A stretch of DNA of 28,537 bases from a virus: IMG/VR virus record IMGVR_UViG_3300030329_000088, positions 1-28,537 of that record. One strand, 5' to 3'. Each line of letters starts with the position of its first letter. The stretch's first letter is position 1. The notes beneath the pieces are model-generated. The model saw only the letters and a program-made list of their open reading frames with translations. It did no database searches and had not been told where the DNA came from. Of this stretch, positions 1 through 6,692 are shown piece after piece. A program made the position numbers and the translations under genes.

Positions 1-172
1 TTAAGTATTTAATTTCTTCAATATAATAATCATCTATCATATTACGCTTTCCATACTTATCCCAATTTGACATTTGAGTTTTGCTGTAAGAAAAAAATAT
101 ATCCTTTTCTTCTTGATTCATAATTTGCGTGTTACCGCTTACTTTGTTTGTAATTTTGTAATTTGTTTTCAT
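1..172 (-). CDS. Tail-anchored small protein, left copy (truncated by window edge)
   Basis: This is the N-terminal 57 codons of the protein fully encoded at 27338-27595. It starts at the ATG at 172-170 and runs off the window at base 1 before the C-terminal membrane segment. It differs from the complete copy by about two residues (Q to E near residue 21 and N to K near residue 55). Upstream it overlaps the stop of a small ORF in an ATGA arrangement, unlike the right copy, where a promoter lies directly upstream. Function is unknown. Its place as first gene after the promoter suggests an early-expressed membrane protein. Confidence 0.7.
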   Translation of the reverse strand, partial: MKTNYKITNKVSGNTQIMNQEEKDIFFSYSKTQMSNWDKYGKRNMIDDYYIEEIKYL

Positions 173-339
173 TTTTCTTTGTTTTTAATTGTTAAATTAT
201 AGTTCATAAAATAAAGTATTAAAATTAGCTTCGGTTTGTTAGCTTCTGCTTCTTGAGGACTGTTACTTTTCATTTCCACAGTCAATACACAAGTGCTTCG
301 CCAATCTTTAGAGTTCTTTTAAGGTTTGCTATTTTTCAT
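169..339 (-). pseudogene. Small ORF with in-frame stop in the left-copy insertion
   Basis: From the ATG at 339 the frame reads MKNSKP, then TAA (321-319), and continues open as KNSKDWRSTC... to a TGA at 171-169. That TGA overlaps the next ATG (172-170) as ATGA. A downstream ATG at 273 would give an intact 34-residue peptide beginning MKSNSPQEAE and ending NLTIKNKEK. The same-frame continuation on both sides of the stop suggests a roughly 56-codon gene broken by a TTA-to-TAA change, or a peptide that really starts at 273. This segment is absent from the right copy. No homology is recognised. Confidence 0.35.
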
Positions 340-613
340 TTTTAGTTTTAAAAAAGTTGATTAAGTTTTTTTATTACAATTTAAACAAACAATACTTAAA
401 TGCTTCCTCGTTTACTTTATTTCAATGAACTTTTGTTGGTACAAAGATACAACAAAAAATGATATAAACAAGTTTATTCACAAAAAATATTAAAAAAAAT
501 GCTTTTATATCTAGTAAATTTTTTTAAAAAAACTTATAAATTAAGCAAAAGAATGCTAAAAATGATTAAAAAATACAATATAAATAGACGTATATTTGTT
601 TGTTTTTCGCTCA
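173..613. other. Intergenic region, left copy: insertion, promoter and AT-rich block
   Basis: This stretch of more than 400 bases holds, in transcription order, a conserved AT-rich block of about 120 bases (480-600, matching 27660-27781), a Bacteroidetes-type promoter (442-472), and an insertion-like segment (about 193-437) missing from the right copy. The insertion carries the small broken ORF and a hairpin: GACTGT and ACAGTC arms at 258-263 and 278-283, with outer CTTG/CAAG arms at 252-255 and 290-293. No long ORF is present. The block may hold a packaging or regulatory site, but nothing in the sequence proves that. Confidence 0.6.
442..472 (-). promoter_or_regulatory. Bacteroidetes-type promoter, left copy
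   Basis: On the minus strand there is CTTG (472-469), a 19-base spacer, then TATCTTTG (449-442). This matches the Bacteroidetes primary sigma consensus TTG-N19-TAnnTTTG. It is the allele of the promoter at 27620-27650, differing at one -7 base. Here it reads first into the inserted small ORF and then into the 85-residue gene. Confidence 0.7.
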
Positions 614-1339
614 TTATAGCGGCATTAATAGATTAATAGGTGTTGTTCCTCCTAAAACCACCCCACAGGCAATAGCAGGCTTTTTACCTCTTTTAGCGTA
701 TGCCATTGCATAAGTATCATGGTCAATCCCACAACCTACCTGCATTCCAAATACTCTAAAATTTTGTCCTACATAGTGTTCTATATAGCATTGAGTATGT
801 AGATGCCCTTGTACTGTGTTCATCATATCAGCCCTACATTTTGTTCTGCTCGTACCTGCCTCCCCATGAATGTATTGAACATTATCTATAACTAACCTAT
901 CTACAAATTCCCATCCAGGAACTTCTAAAACTTCTTTATAAGACTTAATCCACTTGCTAGGTATTAATGAGGTTTGGGCTTTTCGCATTATCATCCTATC
1001 ATGATTGCCTACTATTACAGTTGCTTTAGGGAAAACCTTATACCATTTAGCTATTTTACTTATTGCATGTTCTAACTCTTGCTTTCCTGTATATTCAGCT
1101 TCAATATCTATTTCATGAAAACTCGTATAATGATTATCTATAATATCACCAATCATCACTACATCTGTACAATTCCAAGTTTCATATTGCTCCAAACAAA
1201 ACTCTAAGTATCCATCTAAACAAAATGGTTCATGCAAGTCGCCAACAACTAGGACGTTCCTAGTGTCGGCTTCTCGCATTTTTTCAATTACCGCTATCTC
1301 ATGCGGCTTTAATCTGTACCTGTTATTACTTCTTTGCAC
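614..1339 (-). CDS. Metallophosphoesterase (calcineurin-like), copy A
   Basis: The 241-residue protein has the complete metallophosphoesterase signature: GDLH at 33-36, GDIIDN at 64-69, GNHDR at 111-115, H158, and GHLH at 178-181. These residues normally bind two metal ions and hydrolyse phosphomono- or diesters; the substrate in phages is unknown. The start overlaps the holin-like gene's end by 14 bases, so the two are translationally coupled in the lysis-end cluster. Compared with copy B at 27792-28523, the first 23 residues, the stretch around the GHLH motif (168-185) and the last eight residues are identical, while the rest is substantially different. That mosaic points to recombination between alleles. 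No signal peptide is seen, so it is probably cytoplasmic. Confidence 0.88.
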   Translation of the reverse strand: MQRSNNRYRLKPHEIAVIEKMREADTRNVLVVGDLHEPFCLDGYLEFCLEQYETWNCTDVVMIGDIIDNHYTSFHEIDIEAEYTGKQELEHAISKIAKWYKVFPKATVIVGNHDRMIMRKAQTSLIPSKWIKSYKEVLEVPGWEFVDRLVIDNVQYIHGEAGTSRTKCRADMMNTVQGHLHTQCYIEHYVGQNFRVFGMQVGCGIDHDTYAMAYAKRGKKPAIACGVVLGGTTPINLLMPL

Positions 1340-1508
1340 TATCAGCTATACCCTGACCTAATACAAGTGTTAAACAAGCATAAAATAGTTTTGTAGCTGT
1401 TTCTTCATCTACCCCTATGTATTGAACCATTAAAGGTATTACAATAGAACTTACAGCATACCAAAACTTTTTAGATTTCATCATTGTTAAAATCAACCAA
1501 TTTTTCAT
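1326..1508 (-). CDS. Holin-like small membrane protein
   Basis: The 60-residue protein has a hydrophobic stretch around residues 15-32 (FWYAVSSIVIPLMVQYIGV) and a weaker one around 38-55 (ATKLFYACLTLVLGQGIA), with a lysine-rich N-terminus. Length, two-helix layout and position between the M15 endolysin and the metallophosphoesterase fit a small phage holin or holin-like protein that permeabilises the inner membrane. The start at 1508 was kept, but the Met codons at residues 9, 10 or 11 could also be used, giving a product starting MKSKKFW. The last codons recur at the right window edge (28510-28537), so the terminal repeat extends into this gene. Function is inferred from context, not from a diagnostic motif. 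Confidence 0.6.
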   Translation of the reverse strand: MKNWLILTMMKSKKFWYAVSSIVIPLMVQYIGVDEETATKLFYACLTLVLGQGIADSAKK

Positions 1509-1537
1509 AATTATTATTTTTAGTTAGTAAATTTATT

Positions 1538-1978
1538 TTAATTATAAAGCCAAATAACATCTTGGTCTTTTTGTTTATCAACATCACAATGTACAAAACT
1601 CTTGCCGATTCCAATTCTTGTTATTCCCACCTCCATTAAAGATTTAACTATTATATATCTATCTCTGCTGCCATTATATGCTATATCTGCTGCACGACCT
1701 ACATCCCCTGTGTGGCTAGAACCTACACGCCCCCCAATCCTTTGATTCCACGCCTTAGTTCTATATCCACTATTGATTTTAAATGGAATACCTGCATTAT
1801 GCCTAGCATAGTCTAATTTTTCTAGGAATTTTTTGTCCATTTTTGAACCTGAGTTTGGTTCGTCAGGGCTGTCAAATTCAGATAGTTTAAAATATTTTAA
1901 GTCCAAATTATATGTAATATGATTTGTAAATCTTGCAGCCCTTAACTTCTTTAATAAATATGTTACGCATTTTAACAC
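1538..1978 (-). CDS. Endolysin, M15 family D-Ala-D-Ala carboxypeptidase-like
   Basis: The protein contains the M15/VanY-type core INSGYRTKAWN (68-78), SSHTGDVGRAADI (87-99) and FVHCDVD (128-134), which supply candidate zinc ligands H89, D98 and H130. This family cuts peptide cross-links in peptidoglycan and serves as the lysin in many phages. The H-to-D spacing is two residues longer than the usual SxHxxGxAxD form. The start is uncertain: the frame opens at a GTG (1978), giving 146 residues, but the conserved region begins near NLDLKYFKL. A TTG at 1906 would give about 122 residues and would sit directly after the stop of a small overlapping ORF. No signal peptide is evident, so release would need the neighbouring holin-like proteins. 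Confidence 0.85.
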   Translation of the reverse strand: MLKCVTYLLKKLRAARFTNHITYNLDLKYFKLSEFDSPDEPNSGSKMDKKFLEKLDYARHNAGIPFKINSGYRTKAWNQRIGGRVGSSHTGDVGRAADIAYNGSRDRYIIVKSLMEVGITRIGIGKSFVHCDVDKQKDQDVIWLYN

Positions 1979-2033
1979 TATTATCTGTTTTAATATACTT
2001 AGGGTTGCTGCTATTTAATTTTCTTTTTTTCAT
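1908..2033 (-). CDS. Possible 41-residue basic ORF upstream of endolysin
   Basis: An ATG at 2033 opens a 41-codon frame beginning MKKRKLNSSNP and ending YKSYYI, with a TAA at 1910-1908. It is Lys-rich with no recognised motif. It overlaps the N-terminal extension of the GTG-initiated endolysin ORF but stops just before the alternative endolysin TTG at 1906. If it is real, the endolysin starts at the TTG. If it is not, the region is simply the endolysin 5' end. Nothing beyond length and position decides this. Confidence 0.25.
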   Translation of the reverse strand: MKKRKLNSSNPKYIKTDNSVKMRNIFIKEVKGCKIYKSYYI

Positions 2034-2090
2034 CTGCAATTACCACATGAATTTAAACAATATCTTCCGCCTGTTATTATGTTTATTATT

Positions 2091-2252
2091 TTACAAATTA
2101 TTGTTTTCATATTTTATAAATTTATAAATTGTAAATCCTATTGCCAAAACTAAGGATACAAAAGTTAATATTTCGTTGCAATCTGTTAGGCTAAAACCAA
2201 TAGCTGAACCATTAGCCAACCCTACTTGTATTGTGTCTTTTAAGTCGCTCAT
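2091..2252 (-). CDS. Small single-TM protein of the lysis region
   Basis: The 53-residue ORF starts MSDLKDTIQV and has a single hydrophobic helix around residues 29-45 (LTFVSLVLAIGFTIYKF), ending in a charged cytoplasmic-type tail (KYENNNL). It lies between the head connector gene and the endolysin, where phages often encode holins, antiholins or spanin-like proteins, so a lysis role is plausible but unproven. Its start codon (2252-2250) sits in the loop between perfect 8-base inverted arms at 2221-2228 and 2278-2285, which could occlude translation initiation. Confidence 0.6.
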   Translation of the reverse strand: MSDLKDTIQVGLANGSAIGFSLTDCNEILTFVSLVLAIGFTIYKFIKYENNNL

Positions 2253-2334
2253 TTTTATTTAATTTAGGCTTACTTTCCAAGTAGGATTTTAGCTTAGTTA
2301 TATTTGTATTTTTTGGTTTATAGTGTTTCTTCAT
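2212..2334 (-). CDS. Possible 40-residue basic ORF coupled to connector gene
   Basis: The stop codon of the connector gene (2336-2334) shares its last base with an ATG (2334-2332). That ATG opens a 40-codon Lys/Asn-rich frame starting MKKHYKPKNTN and ending NTSRVG. It overlaps the 53-residue membrane gene by 41 bases in another frame. The TAATG junction resembles other coupled junctions in this genome and argues for translation. The composition and overlap argue for caution. No domain is recognised. Confidence 0.3.
   Translation of the reverse strand: MKKHYKPKNTNITKLKSYLESKPKLNKNERLKRHNTSRVG
2221..2285 (-). promoter_or_regulatory. 8-bp inverted repeat enclosing a lysis-gene start
   Basis: CCTACTTG at 2221-2228 and CAAGTAGG at 2278-2285 are perfect complements separated by 49 bases. 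On the mRNA the loop contains the ATG of the small membrane gene at 2252. Such a stem-loop could delay or tune translation. This is inference from geometry only. Confidence 0.35.
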
Positions 2335-2894
2335 TATGTTAAATCAGGAGTTAAAAAATCTCTTAATGTTAATTTGCTACCCTGCATAGGCCTTTCAAGA
2401 TTCATACCTGCATAATAATTATCAGTTGATGGACTAACATCTGCACCGCTATTTGTGTTGTAAGCAGGATAGCTTGACACGTTATTTCTAATATAGTCTA
2501 TTAACCTTTCTCTATAGTAACTTGCAGTATTCATAACCTCCTCTCTAAGATGCTGTGCCTCTTCTGTTGTTAAAGCTGTTCCTGTTTCTGATGTTTTAGA
2601 ATAAATATTACCATTCTCAAATTTGAATCTCAAAAATGGTATAGCATGATACACCGCATATCCTGGCAAACATTCCGCAATATAATCATCTACCAATGTT
2701 TTGTCTGCACCTGCTAATGTTCCTGCTGTTATCTGTGCTTTCAAATGGGCTGTTAAATCTGTACCTAGTGCAGTTTCTATATACAATTTCTGTGCTTCAC
2801 GCACAAATGGCAATAAAATTGCAGGGTCTATATTTAGATTCAAAGCTGTTGAATCTTTTAGTTTATCTTCTGATATAAATAATACGTATGCCAT
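2334..2894 (-). CDS. DUF6712-like head-tail connector protein
   Basis: The 186-residue protein begins MAYVLFISEDKLK and contains the pattern of an N-terminal helical bundle (FVREAQKLYIETALGTDL, about 29-47), a central KTLVDDYIAECLPGYAVYHAIPFLRF segment, and a Ser/Tyr/Asn-rich C-terminal tail. This pattern resembles a family common in Bacteroidetes phages (DUF6712), thought to be a head completion or adaptor protein. It follows the portal gene by three bases, consistent with a role at the head-tail interface. The assignment rests on remembered family resemblance, so function is moderately supported. Confidence 0.6.
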   Translation of the reverse strand: MAYVLFISEDKLKDSTALNLNIDPAILLPFVREAQKLYIETALGTDLTAHLKAQITAGTLAGADKTLVDDYIAECLPGYAVYHAIPFLRFKFENGNIYSKTSETGTALTTEEAQHLREEVMNTASYYRERLIDYIRNNVSSYPAYNTNSGADVSPSTDNYYAGMNLERPMQGSKLTLRDFLTPDLT

Positions 2895-2897
2895 AAT

Positions 2898-4904
2898 CTA
2901 TTTTGGTAAAAATCCGTTGTTTCTCATAGTCTTAGGCGCTCTAGCAACTAAGCTATCATTTCTTTTTATTGTAAAGCCCTCACTTCTAGCTTTTGTAGCT
3001 GTTATAATCTTATCTGTTGTAATATTATCAGGATAAACAACAAAACCCTCATCACTAGCAGGAGCCTGATACACGATTCTGCGGAAGTAATGATGGCAGT
3101 TGCCGCCTCCTTTGTAGAGCCAAATTGAGTAGGTAGCAGCACCTCTAGGCCCCCATCCTGGATTTACAGGCATTGTTGACATTCTTAAAATATCTTCTTT
3201 ACGATACACTTTTTTACTAGCCATCATCAATTTACAAAAGCTTCTAGTTTCGCCCTCTTGCCTTAAAGCATTGTTTTTAGTGTACATGTATCTTACCTTA
3301 AAAAACTTATCGCCATCTTTATTTAATCCATCCTGCTCACTTCTAACATTTGGGTTTTGCCTACCAGTAGATATAAACTCAAATTTTTCACTAGCTACCT
3401 TATTTAATTCCTTTTCAAAATCAAAATCCTGATGCTCACCATCTACTATTTCATCATCTACAATTTCCCAACCCTCTGGAACGTCCTCACCAAATTCCTC
3501 AATAAACTTAGATAGTTCTGTTGCCTCTTCATGCCCCTCACACGCCATATAAGCCGTTTTACCCTCATATTCATGCTCATGGTACCCCTCACACCCTTTT
3601 GTTTTTGCGTAAGCCTCAGCCTCTTCTATGGTGCTAAAAACAGGCTCTCCATCAATCATGCCAACTTTGCTGAGTTTTACATCCTGCTCTATTGTATCTT
3701 CATCACCTAAAGGCTCTAACCCTAATTCCTCACGTATTTCATCAGTAGTCATTACCTCACGTATTGTCTTAGAGTCAAATTGAACTGTGATTGGTTTTAA
3801 TTGCACAAAGCGTACAGGCATATCCATATTGTTAACTTGGAATATTTTTCTAAGCTGTTTGATTAGCATATCTTGGAAAGGAATAATCACTGTTTGTCTG
3901 TAAAAATCAGCAGCGTTTATTAATTCATCAGTATTTGAAGAAAAGCCGTTTTTGCTATCAATACCCATTAAAGTTTTAGATGTTACTCTATGGCCGCTTA
4001 AAATGTTAGATGTGAGAAGCTCCTGTAATGCTAAATATTGCTTATCCAAATCAGATGGTGTTATTGCATTTATTTCAGGTGTTCTAGTCTTATCATCTGA
4101 AAATGTAAGAATAAATTTACCTGCATTATTTTGCCCTGTAAATTTAGCCGCTAAACTCTGCTCTATCTGATGCCTCTCCTCTTGCGTTGGTATTCCATTA
4201 GAAAAATTAATCATGAAACTCCCTGAAAATCCTGAGCTTATTGCGTTGAGATGGTACTCACTAATCCTAGAATCTATTAAAGCCCAGTTATTACAGCTAA
4301 CGTAATCAGGAGTGTAGTAGCTATTCATATTAGGGCTATAAAGACCTGCATACATTATTTGATTTGCTGAGGTTCTATCATTAGCATTAAAAGCAGGTAC
4401 GTAATAAGGTTTATTTTGTCTAGTATTACTCCAATCAGAACTTATATAATATCCTGGAGTTTTGCCAAATTCATTAGGTCTTGCACATCTTATTTTTTCA
4501 ACAGGCACGTGATATATTTCTGCTATTTGTGTTCTATCTTTACTCCATACAATATTAAGAGCAAATGCACCTTGTAGTTTAAAATCAAAAGACAATTTTT
4601 TTATTACTTCATGTAGGCTTTCGTTTCCGTTTGCCCTATCCATAAAGTTTTGTAGTTTTACCCTAGCCTCTAAATCTCTATCCTCTTCATCTTCTATTAT
4701 CAAATCCTCTCCTGCTATCATTTCTGAGGTAGCATTAATAATAGCTGCTGTAATAGAACTAGAGTAATATAAGTCTATTAAGAATTGAGGGTATAAATTA
4801 CGCCAATCATCTGTTCCGTATTCTATCCAATCCCTACCTCTAGCTTCGGATATTATTGGTGCTGTGCTAGTTTCTAAATTAATATTAATAATATTGTCTT
4901 TCAT
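2898..4904 (-). CDS. Portal protein with C-terminal extension
   Basis: The 668-residue protein has a portal-like core (about 1-410): an N-terminal DDWRNLYPQFLIDLYYSSS segment, the helical SSITAAIINATSEMIAGE region, and the crown-side DDLIREELGLEPLG-type ending (TTDEIREELGLEPLGDED, 386-403). The portal forms the dodecameric DNA gate that docks terminase and tail. Residues 411-668 are additional. They include a compact Cys/His segment (CEGYHEHEYEG near 438-448 and CEGHEEA near 455-461), an acidic linker, and a C-terminal domain with GWGPRGAATYSIWLYKGGGNCHH (583-605), which resembles an accessory domain found on portal or protease proteins of related phages. It is longer than typical portals and lies at the far end of the structural block rather than next to terminase. 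The start follows an A-rich leader. Confidence 0.82.
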   Translation of the reverse strand: MKDNIININLETSTAPIISEARGRDWIEYGTDDWRNLYPQFLIDLYYSSSITAAIINATSEMIAGEDLIIEDEEDRDLEARVKLQNFMDRANGNESLHEVIKKLSFDFKLQGAFALNIVWSKDRTQIAEIYHVPVEKIRCARPNEFGKTPGYYISSDWSNTRQNKPYYVPAFNANDRTSANQIMYAGLYSPNMNSYYTPDYVSCNNWALIDSRISEYHLNAISSGFSGSFMINFSNGIPTQEERHQIEQSLAAKFTGQNNAGKFILTFSDDKTRTPEINAITPSDLDKQYLALQELLTSNILSGHRVTSKTLMGIDSKNGFSSNTDELINAADFYRQTVIIPFQDMLIKQLRKIFQVNNMDMPVRFVQLKPITVQFDSKTIREVMTTDEIREELGLEPLGDEDTIEQDVKLSKVGMIDGEPVFSTIEEAEAYAKTKGCEGYHEHEYEGKTAYMACEGHEEATELSKFIEEFGEDVPEGWEIVDDEIVDGEHQDFDFEKELNKVASEKFEFISTGRQNPNVRSEQDGLNKDGDKFFKVRYMYTKNNALRQEGETRSFCKLMMASKKVYRKEDILRMSTMPVNPGWGPRGAATYSIWLYKGGGNCHHYFRRIVYQAPASDEGFVVYPDNITTDKIITATKARSEGFTIKRNDSLVARAPKTMRNNGFLPK

Positions 4905-4913
4905 ATTTTTTTA
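4902..4913 (-). promoter_or_regulatory. A-rich translation leader shared by several late genes
   Basis: The minus strand reads TAAAAAAATATG, with the last three bases forming the portal start codon. The identical 12-mer precedes the genes starting at 7274 (7272-7283) and 16420 (16418-16429), and a near copy precedes 11330. Bacteroidetes use A-rich leaders instead of Shine-Dalgarno sequences, so these are probable ribosome-binding contexts that fix those starts. Confidence 0.5.
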
Positions 4914-4915
4914 TT

Positions 4916-5593
4916 TTATAAAGCTGCTAACCATGTATTGACATTAGCTGTTAATGCCGCACTTGTACTGCTGTATATTTGTATCTCTCTCATGGTACCA
5001 TCATAAGGGGATGCATCTGTTTTTCTAATACCTATTGCATCAATATCTGCTGTTCCTGTTTTAGTTCCTGAACTTGTTTGTTGAACACCATCTACCCACA
5101 TATTAACTGTACCGCTAGAACGTGTCAAAACCATGTACTGCTCACCACCAAAATTACCACTATTTAAAGTCAAATCTAGGGGAGCTGTACCATCAATTTT
5201 TACTCTTATTTTATTACTAGCCTGAAATCTTAAAAACTCTCCTGTTTCTGTTTGGTCTGCTAATAGCGTTCCTGTTGTCGCTGTTACGTTAAAACGAATA
5301 CCAATAGTAAAATCACCTGCTAATTGTATTTGCGTTCCATCTAACTCTAAACATTCGTTATTTGTAGGGTCAAAAGTTAAAACTCCTGCTGAATATGCAG
5401 GTTGTTGTGAAGCATCCAATTGTTTCATTGTAAAACCATTGCCTGAACTATCTCTCCATTCGCTAACATCAGAACCATTTAAAACAATTCCTGTTGCCAT
5501 TTTATACCACGCATAAACATTATCAGAGCCAGGTGTCCAACCGCCTTGAGGTCTTATTTTATTTAAGCTTAATTTTTGACTAAGTGATAACAT
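4916..5593 (-). CDS. LamG/concanavalin A-like lectin-fold virion protein
   Basis: The 225-residue protein shows the laminin G/concanavalin A-like pattern: WRDSSGNGFTMKQ (46-58), a domain core with LELDGTQIQLAGDFTIGIRF (about 82-101), VMLTRS-type strands (YMVLTRSSGTVNMWVDG, 153-169), and a C-terminal GTMREIQIYSS strand (199-209). Such domains bind sugars or proteins. In phages they serve in adsorption, as head decoration or as fibre tips. It sits between a 91-residue virion protein and the portal, spaced by one base from its upstream neighbour. The role in binding host surface polysaccharide is inferred from the fold. Confidence 0.62.
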   Translation of the reverse strand: MLSLSQKLSLNKIRPQGGWTPGSDNVYAWYKMATGIVLNGSDVSEWRDSSGNGFTMKQLDASQQPAYSAGVLTFDPTNNECLELDGTQIQLAGDFTIGIRFNVTATTGTLLADQTETGEFLRFQASNKIRVKIDGTAPLDLTLNSGNFGGEQYMVLTRSSGTVNMWVDGVQQTSSGTKTGTADIDAIGIRKTDASPYDGTMREIQIYSSTSAALTANVNTWLAAL

Positions 5594-5594
5594 A

Positions 5595-5870
5595 TTATGT
5601 AGTTGCTCCCTCGCTGTAACCTACGCCAACTCCGCTACTAAGCTGTATCTGCGTAATATTCATAAATAAAGTTGTTCCTGCTGGTAGTGTTGTTTGTAAT
5701 GCTGAATCTCCTGTTGCATCTGCTACTGTTATTGAACTTACCACGCTTTCCACAGGAAAGTAAACACAATACCAATCCTTGCTAGTTTGGTCATCTGTTG
5801 TAAATATCTCAGTTCCGCCATTTTTACCTAGCTGCTCTGTTAATAATTGTTGTACGTTTTCTATTGCCAT
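5595..5870 (-). CDS. Small virion-associated protein (unknown)
   Basis: The 91-residue protein has a short N-terminal helix (MAIENVQQLLTEQLGK) followed by beta-type sequence (WYCVYFPVESVVSSITVAD, TLPAGTTLFMNITQIQLSSG) and ends in a small glycine- and serine-rich tail. No enzyme motif is seen. It lies in a tight run of structural genes between the capsid and portal and overlaps none of them. Size and beta-rich sequence fit a small virion, spike-base or decoration subunit. The exact role cannot be read from the sequence. Confidence 0.5.
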   Translation of the reverse strand: MAIENVQQLLTEQLGKNGGTEIFTTDDQTSKDWYCVYFPVESVVSSITVADATGDSALQTTLPAGTTLFMNITQIQLSSGVGVGYSEGATT

Positions 5871-5880
5871 TTTTTAATTT

Positions 5881-6579
5881 TTATCCGTTATAAATATAAT
5901 TGTTTTCTTGAATACTAGCTGTTATACTAGATGTTGCTGTTTCGCCTACACTTGAAAGCGTAACAACAGGATTTTCGGTATATCCGTTTCCTGCATAAGT
6001 AAGAGTTACACTATCTACAACACCACCTGATATAGTACATGTTGCAGTTGCAGGAGTTATACAGTCGCCTGTTATTGTTATAGTAGGAGCAGTTGGATAA
6101 CCTATACCTCCATAAGCTATATCTAAGCTGATAACTTCCCCACCATTTTGAGTATATTGCACCTCTTCTGTTCCGCTAAGTTCTGATACTAACATTTTGC
6201 CTTTTGTAACTAATCCTTGTACTACACCTCTCCTTATACTTGCAGGTAGTAATACTGCTAATTCAGTTGATGGTGCTTGTTCATTATCTAATGCTCCAAA
6301 AGCCCCCCATGTTACCTCATACACTTCATATTTCCAATACCCAGCAGGTTTTAAATCAACACGCCCTAAAAATACATCAGGTACAGCGTTGTAGCTAAAT
6401 GAGAATTTACTATACCTGTTGTATAATTGCTGCTCAGGATAAGCATATTGTACAGCACCACTCATATCATTAGTAAACTTAAACAAATATCTTGTATTAG
6501 TATCATTAGCAGTACCAATCCTCACATCCTGAGTTTGTATGTATGCATGAAAGCTAGAATTTGTTGTTGCGTGTATCAT
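5881..6579 (-). CDS. Virion structural protein with YGGxGY repeat tail
   Basis: The N-terminal half of this 232-residue protein (1-145) looks like a virion-specific domain (YRYSKFSFSYN and YWKYEVYEVTWGAFGALDN regions). The C-terminal part has two copies of a beta-structural repeat: AYGGIGYPTAPTITITG (about 155-171) and TYAGNGYTENPVVTLSS (about 194-210). Such repeats occur widely in phage tail and fibre proteins. It starts after an intergenic region containing a strong terminator (6631-6656) and a perfect CTATTATATAATAG palindrome (6591-6604), so it may head its own transcription unit. Function beyond structural is unresolved. Confidence 0.55.
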   Translation of the reverse strand: MIHATTNSSFHAYIQTQDVRIGTANDTNTRYLFKFTNDMSGAVQYAYPEQQLYNRYSKFSFSYNAVPDVFLGRVDLKPAGYWKYEVYEVTWGAFGALDNEQAPSTELAVLLPASIRRGVVQGLVTKGKMLVSELSGTEEVQYTQNGGEVISLDIAYGGIGYPTAPTITITGDCITPATATCTISGGVVDSVTLTYAGNGYTENPVVTLSSVGETATSSITASIQENNYIYNG

Positions 6580-6590
6580 AATTAGTGTAC

Positions 6591-6604
6591 CTATTATATA
6601 ATAG
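6591..6604 (-). promoter_or_regulatory. Late-gene motif CTATTATATAATAG (perfect palindrome)
   Basis: A perfect 14-base palindrome lies 11 bases before the ATG at 6579 and directly after a terminator. Related copies occur at 9031-9044, 9765-9778, 19183-19196 and 20759-20772. Weaker copies straddle gene junctions at 12186-12199 and 16990-17003. The best-conserved part, read in the direction of transcription, is CTATTATATAA. All clear copies precede late (terminase or structural) genes. It is a candidate phage-specific promoter or operator, or a translation signal. Confidence 0.5.
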
Positions 6605-6630
6605 AAAAAAGTCTTATTTATTTGCTAATA

Positions 6631-6656
6631 AAAGAAAAAGAGGGCATAAAGCCCTC
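6631..6656 (-). terminator. Rho-independent terminator after 193-residue gene
   Basis: The minus-strand transcript reads GAGGGC, a five-base loop, GCCCTC, then a T-rich tract (TTTTTCTTTT). The stem arms are 6651-6656 and 6640-6645. This is a textbook intrinsic terminator between the gene ending at 6693 and the gene starting at 6579. It should reduce read-through from the capsid genes into the fibre and portal genes. Confidence 0.75.
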
Positions 6657-6692
6657 CTAATCAAGAATATATATAAAAACTAATGATAAGTT

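Larger units (their letters stand above)
1..1355. repeat. Left copy of divergent terminal repeat
   Basis: Bases 1-1355 align collinearly with 27424-28537. Shared parts are the 85-residue gene, a TAnnTTTG promoter, an AT-rich block of about 120 bases, a metallophosphoesterase and the 3' end of a holin-like gene. Bases 1-172 differ from 27424-27595 at only about three positions seen by eye. The metallophosphoesterase core is strongly divergent. This copy also carries about 245 extra bases (roughly 193-437). The pattern fits contig ends overlapping on a circular or permuted genome with two strain alleles. A true duplication is not excluded. Confidence 0.85.
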
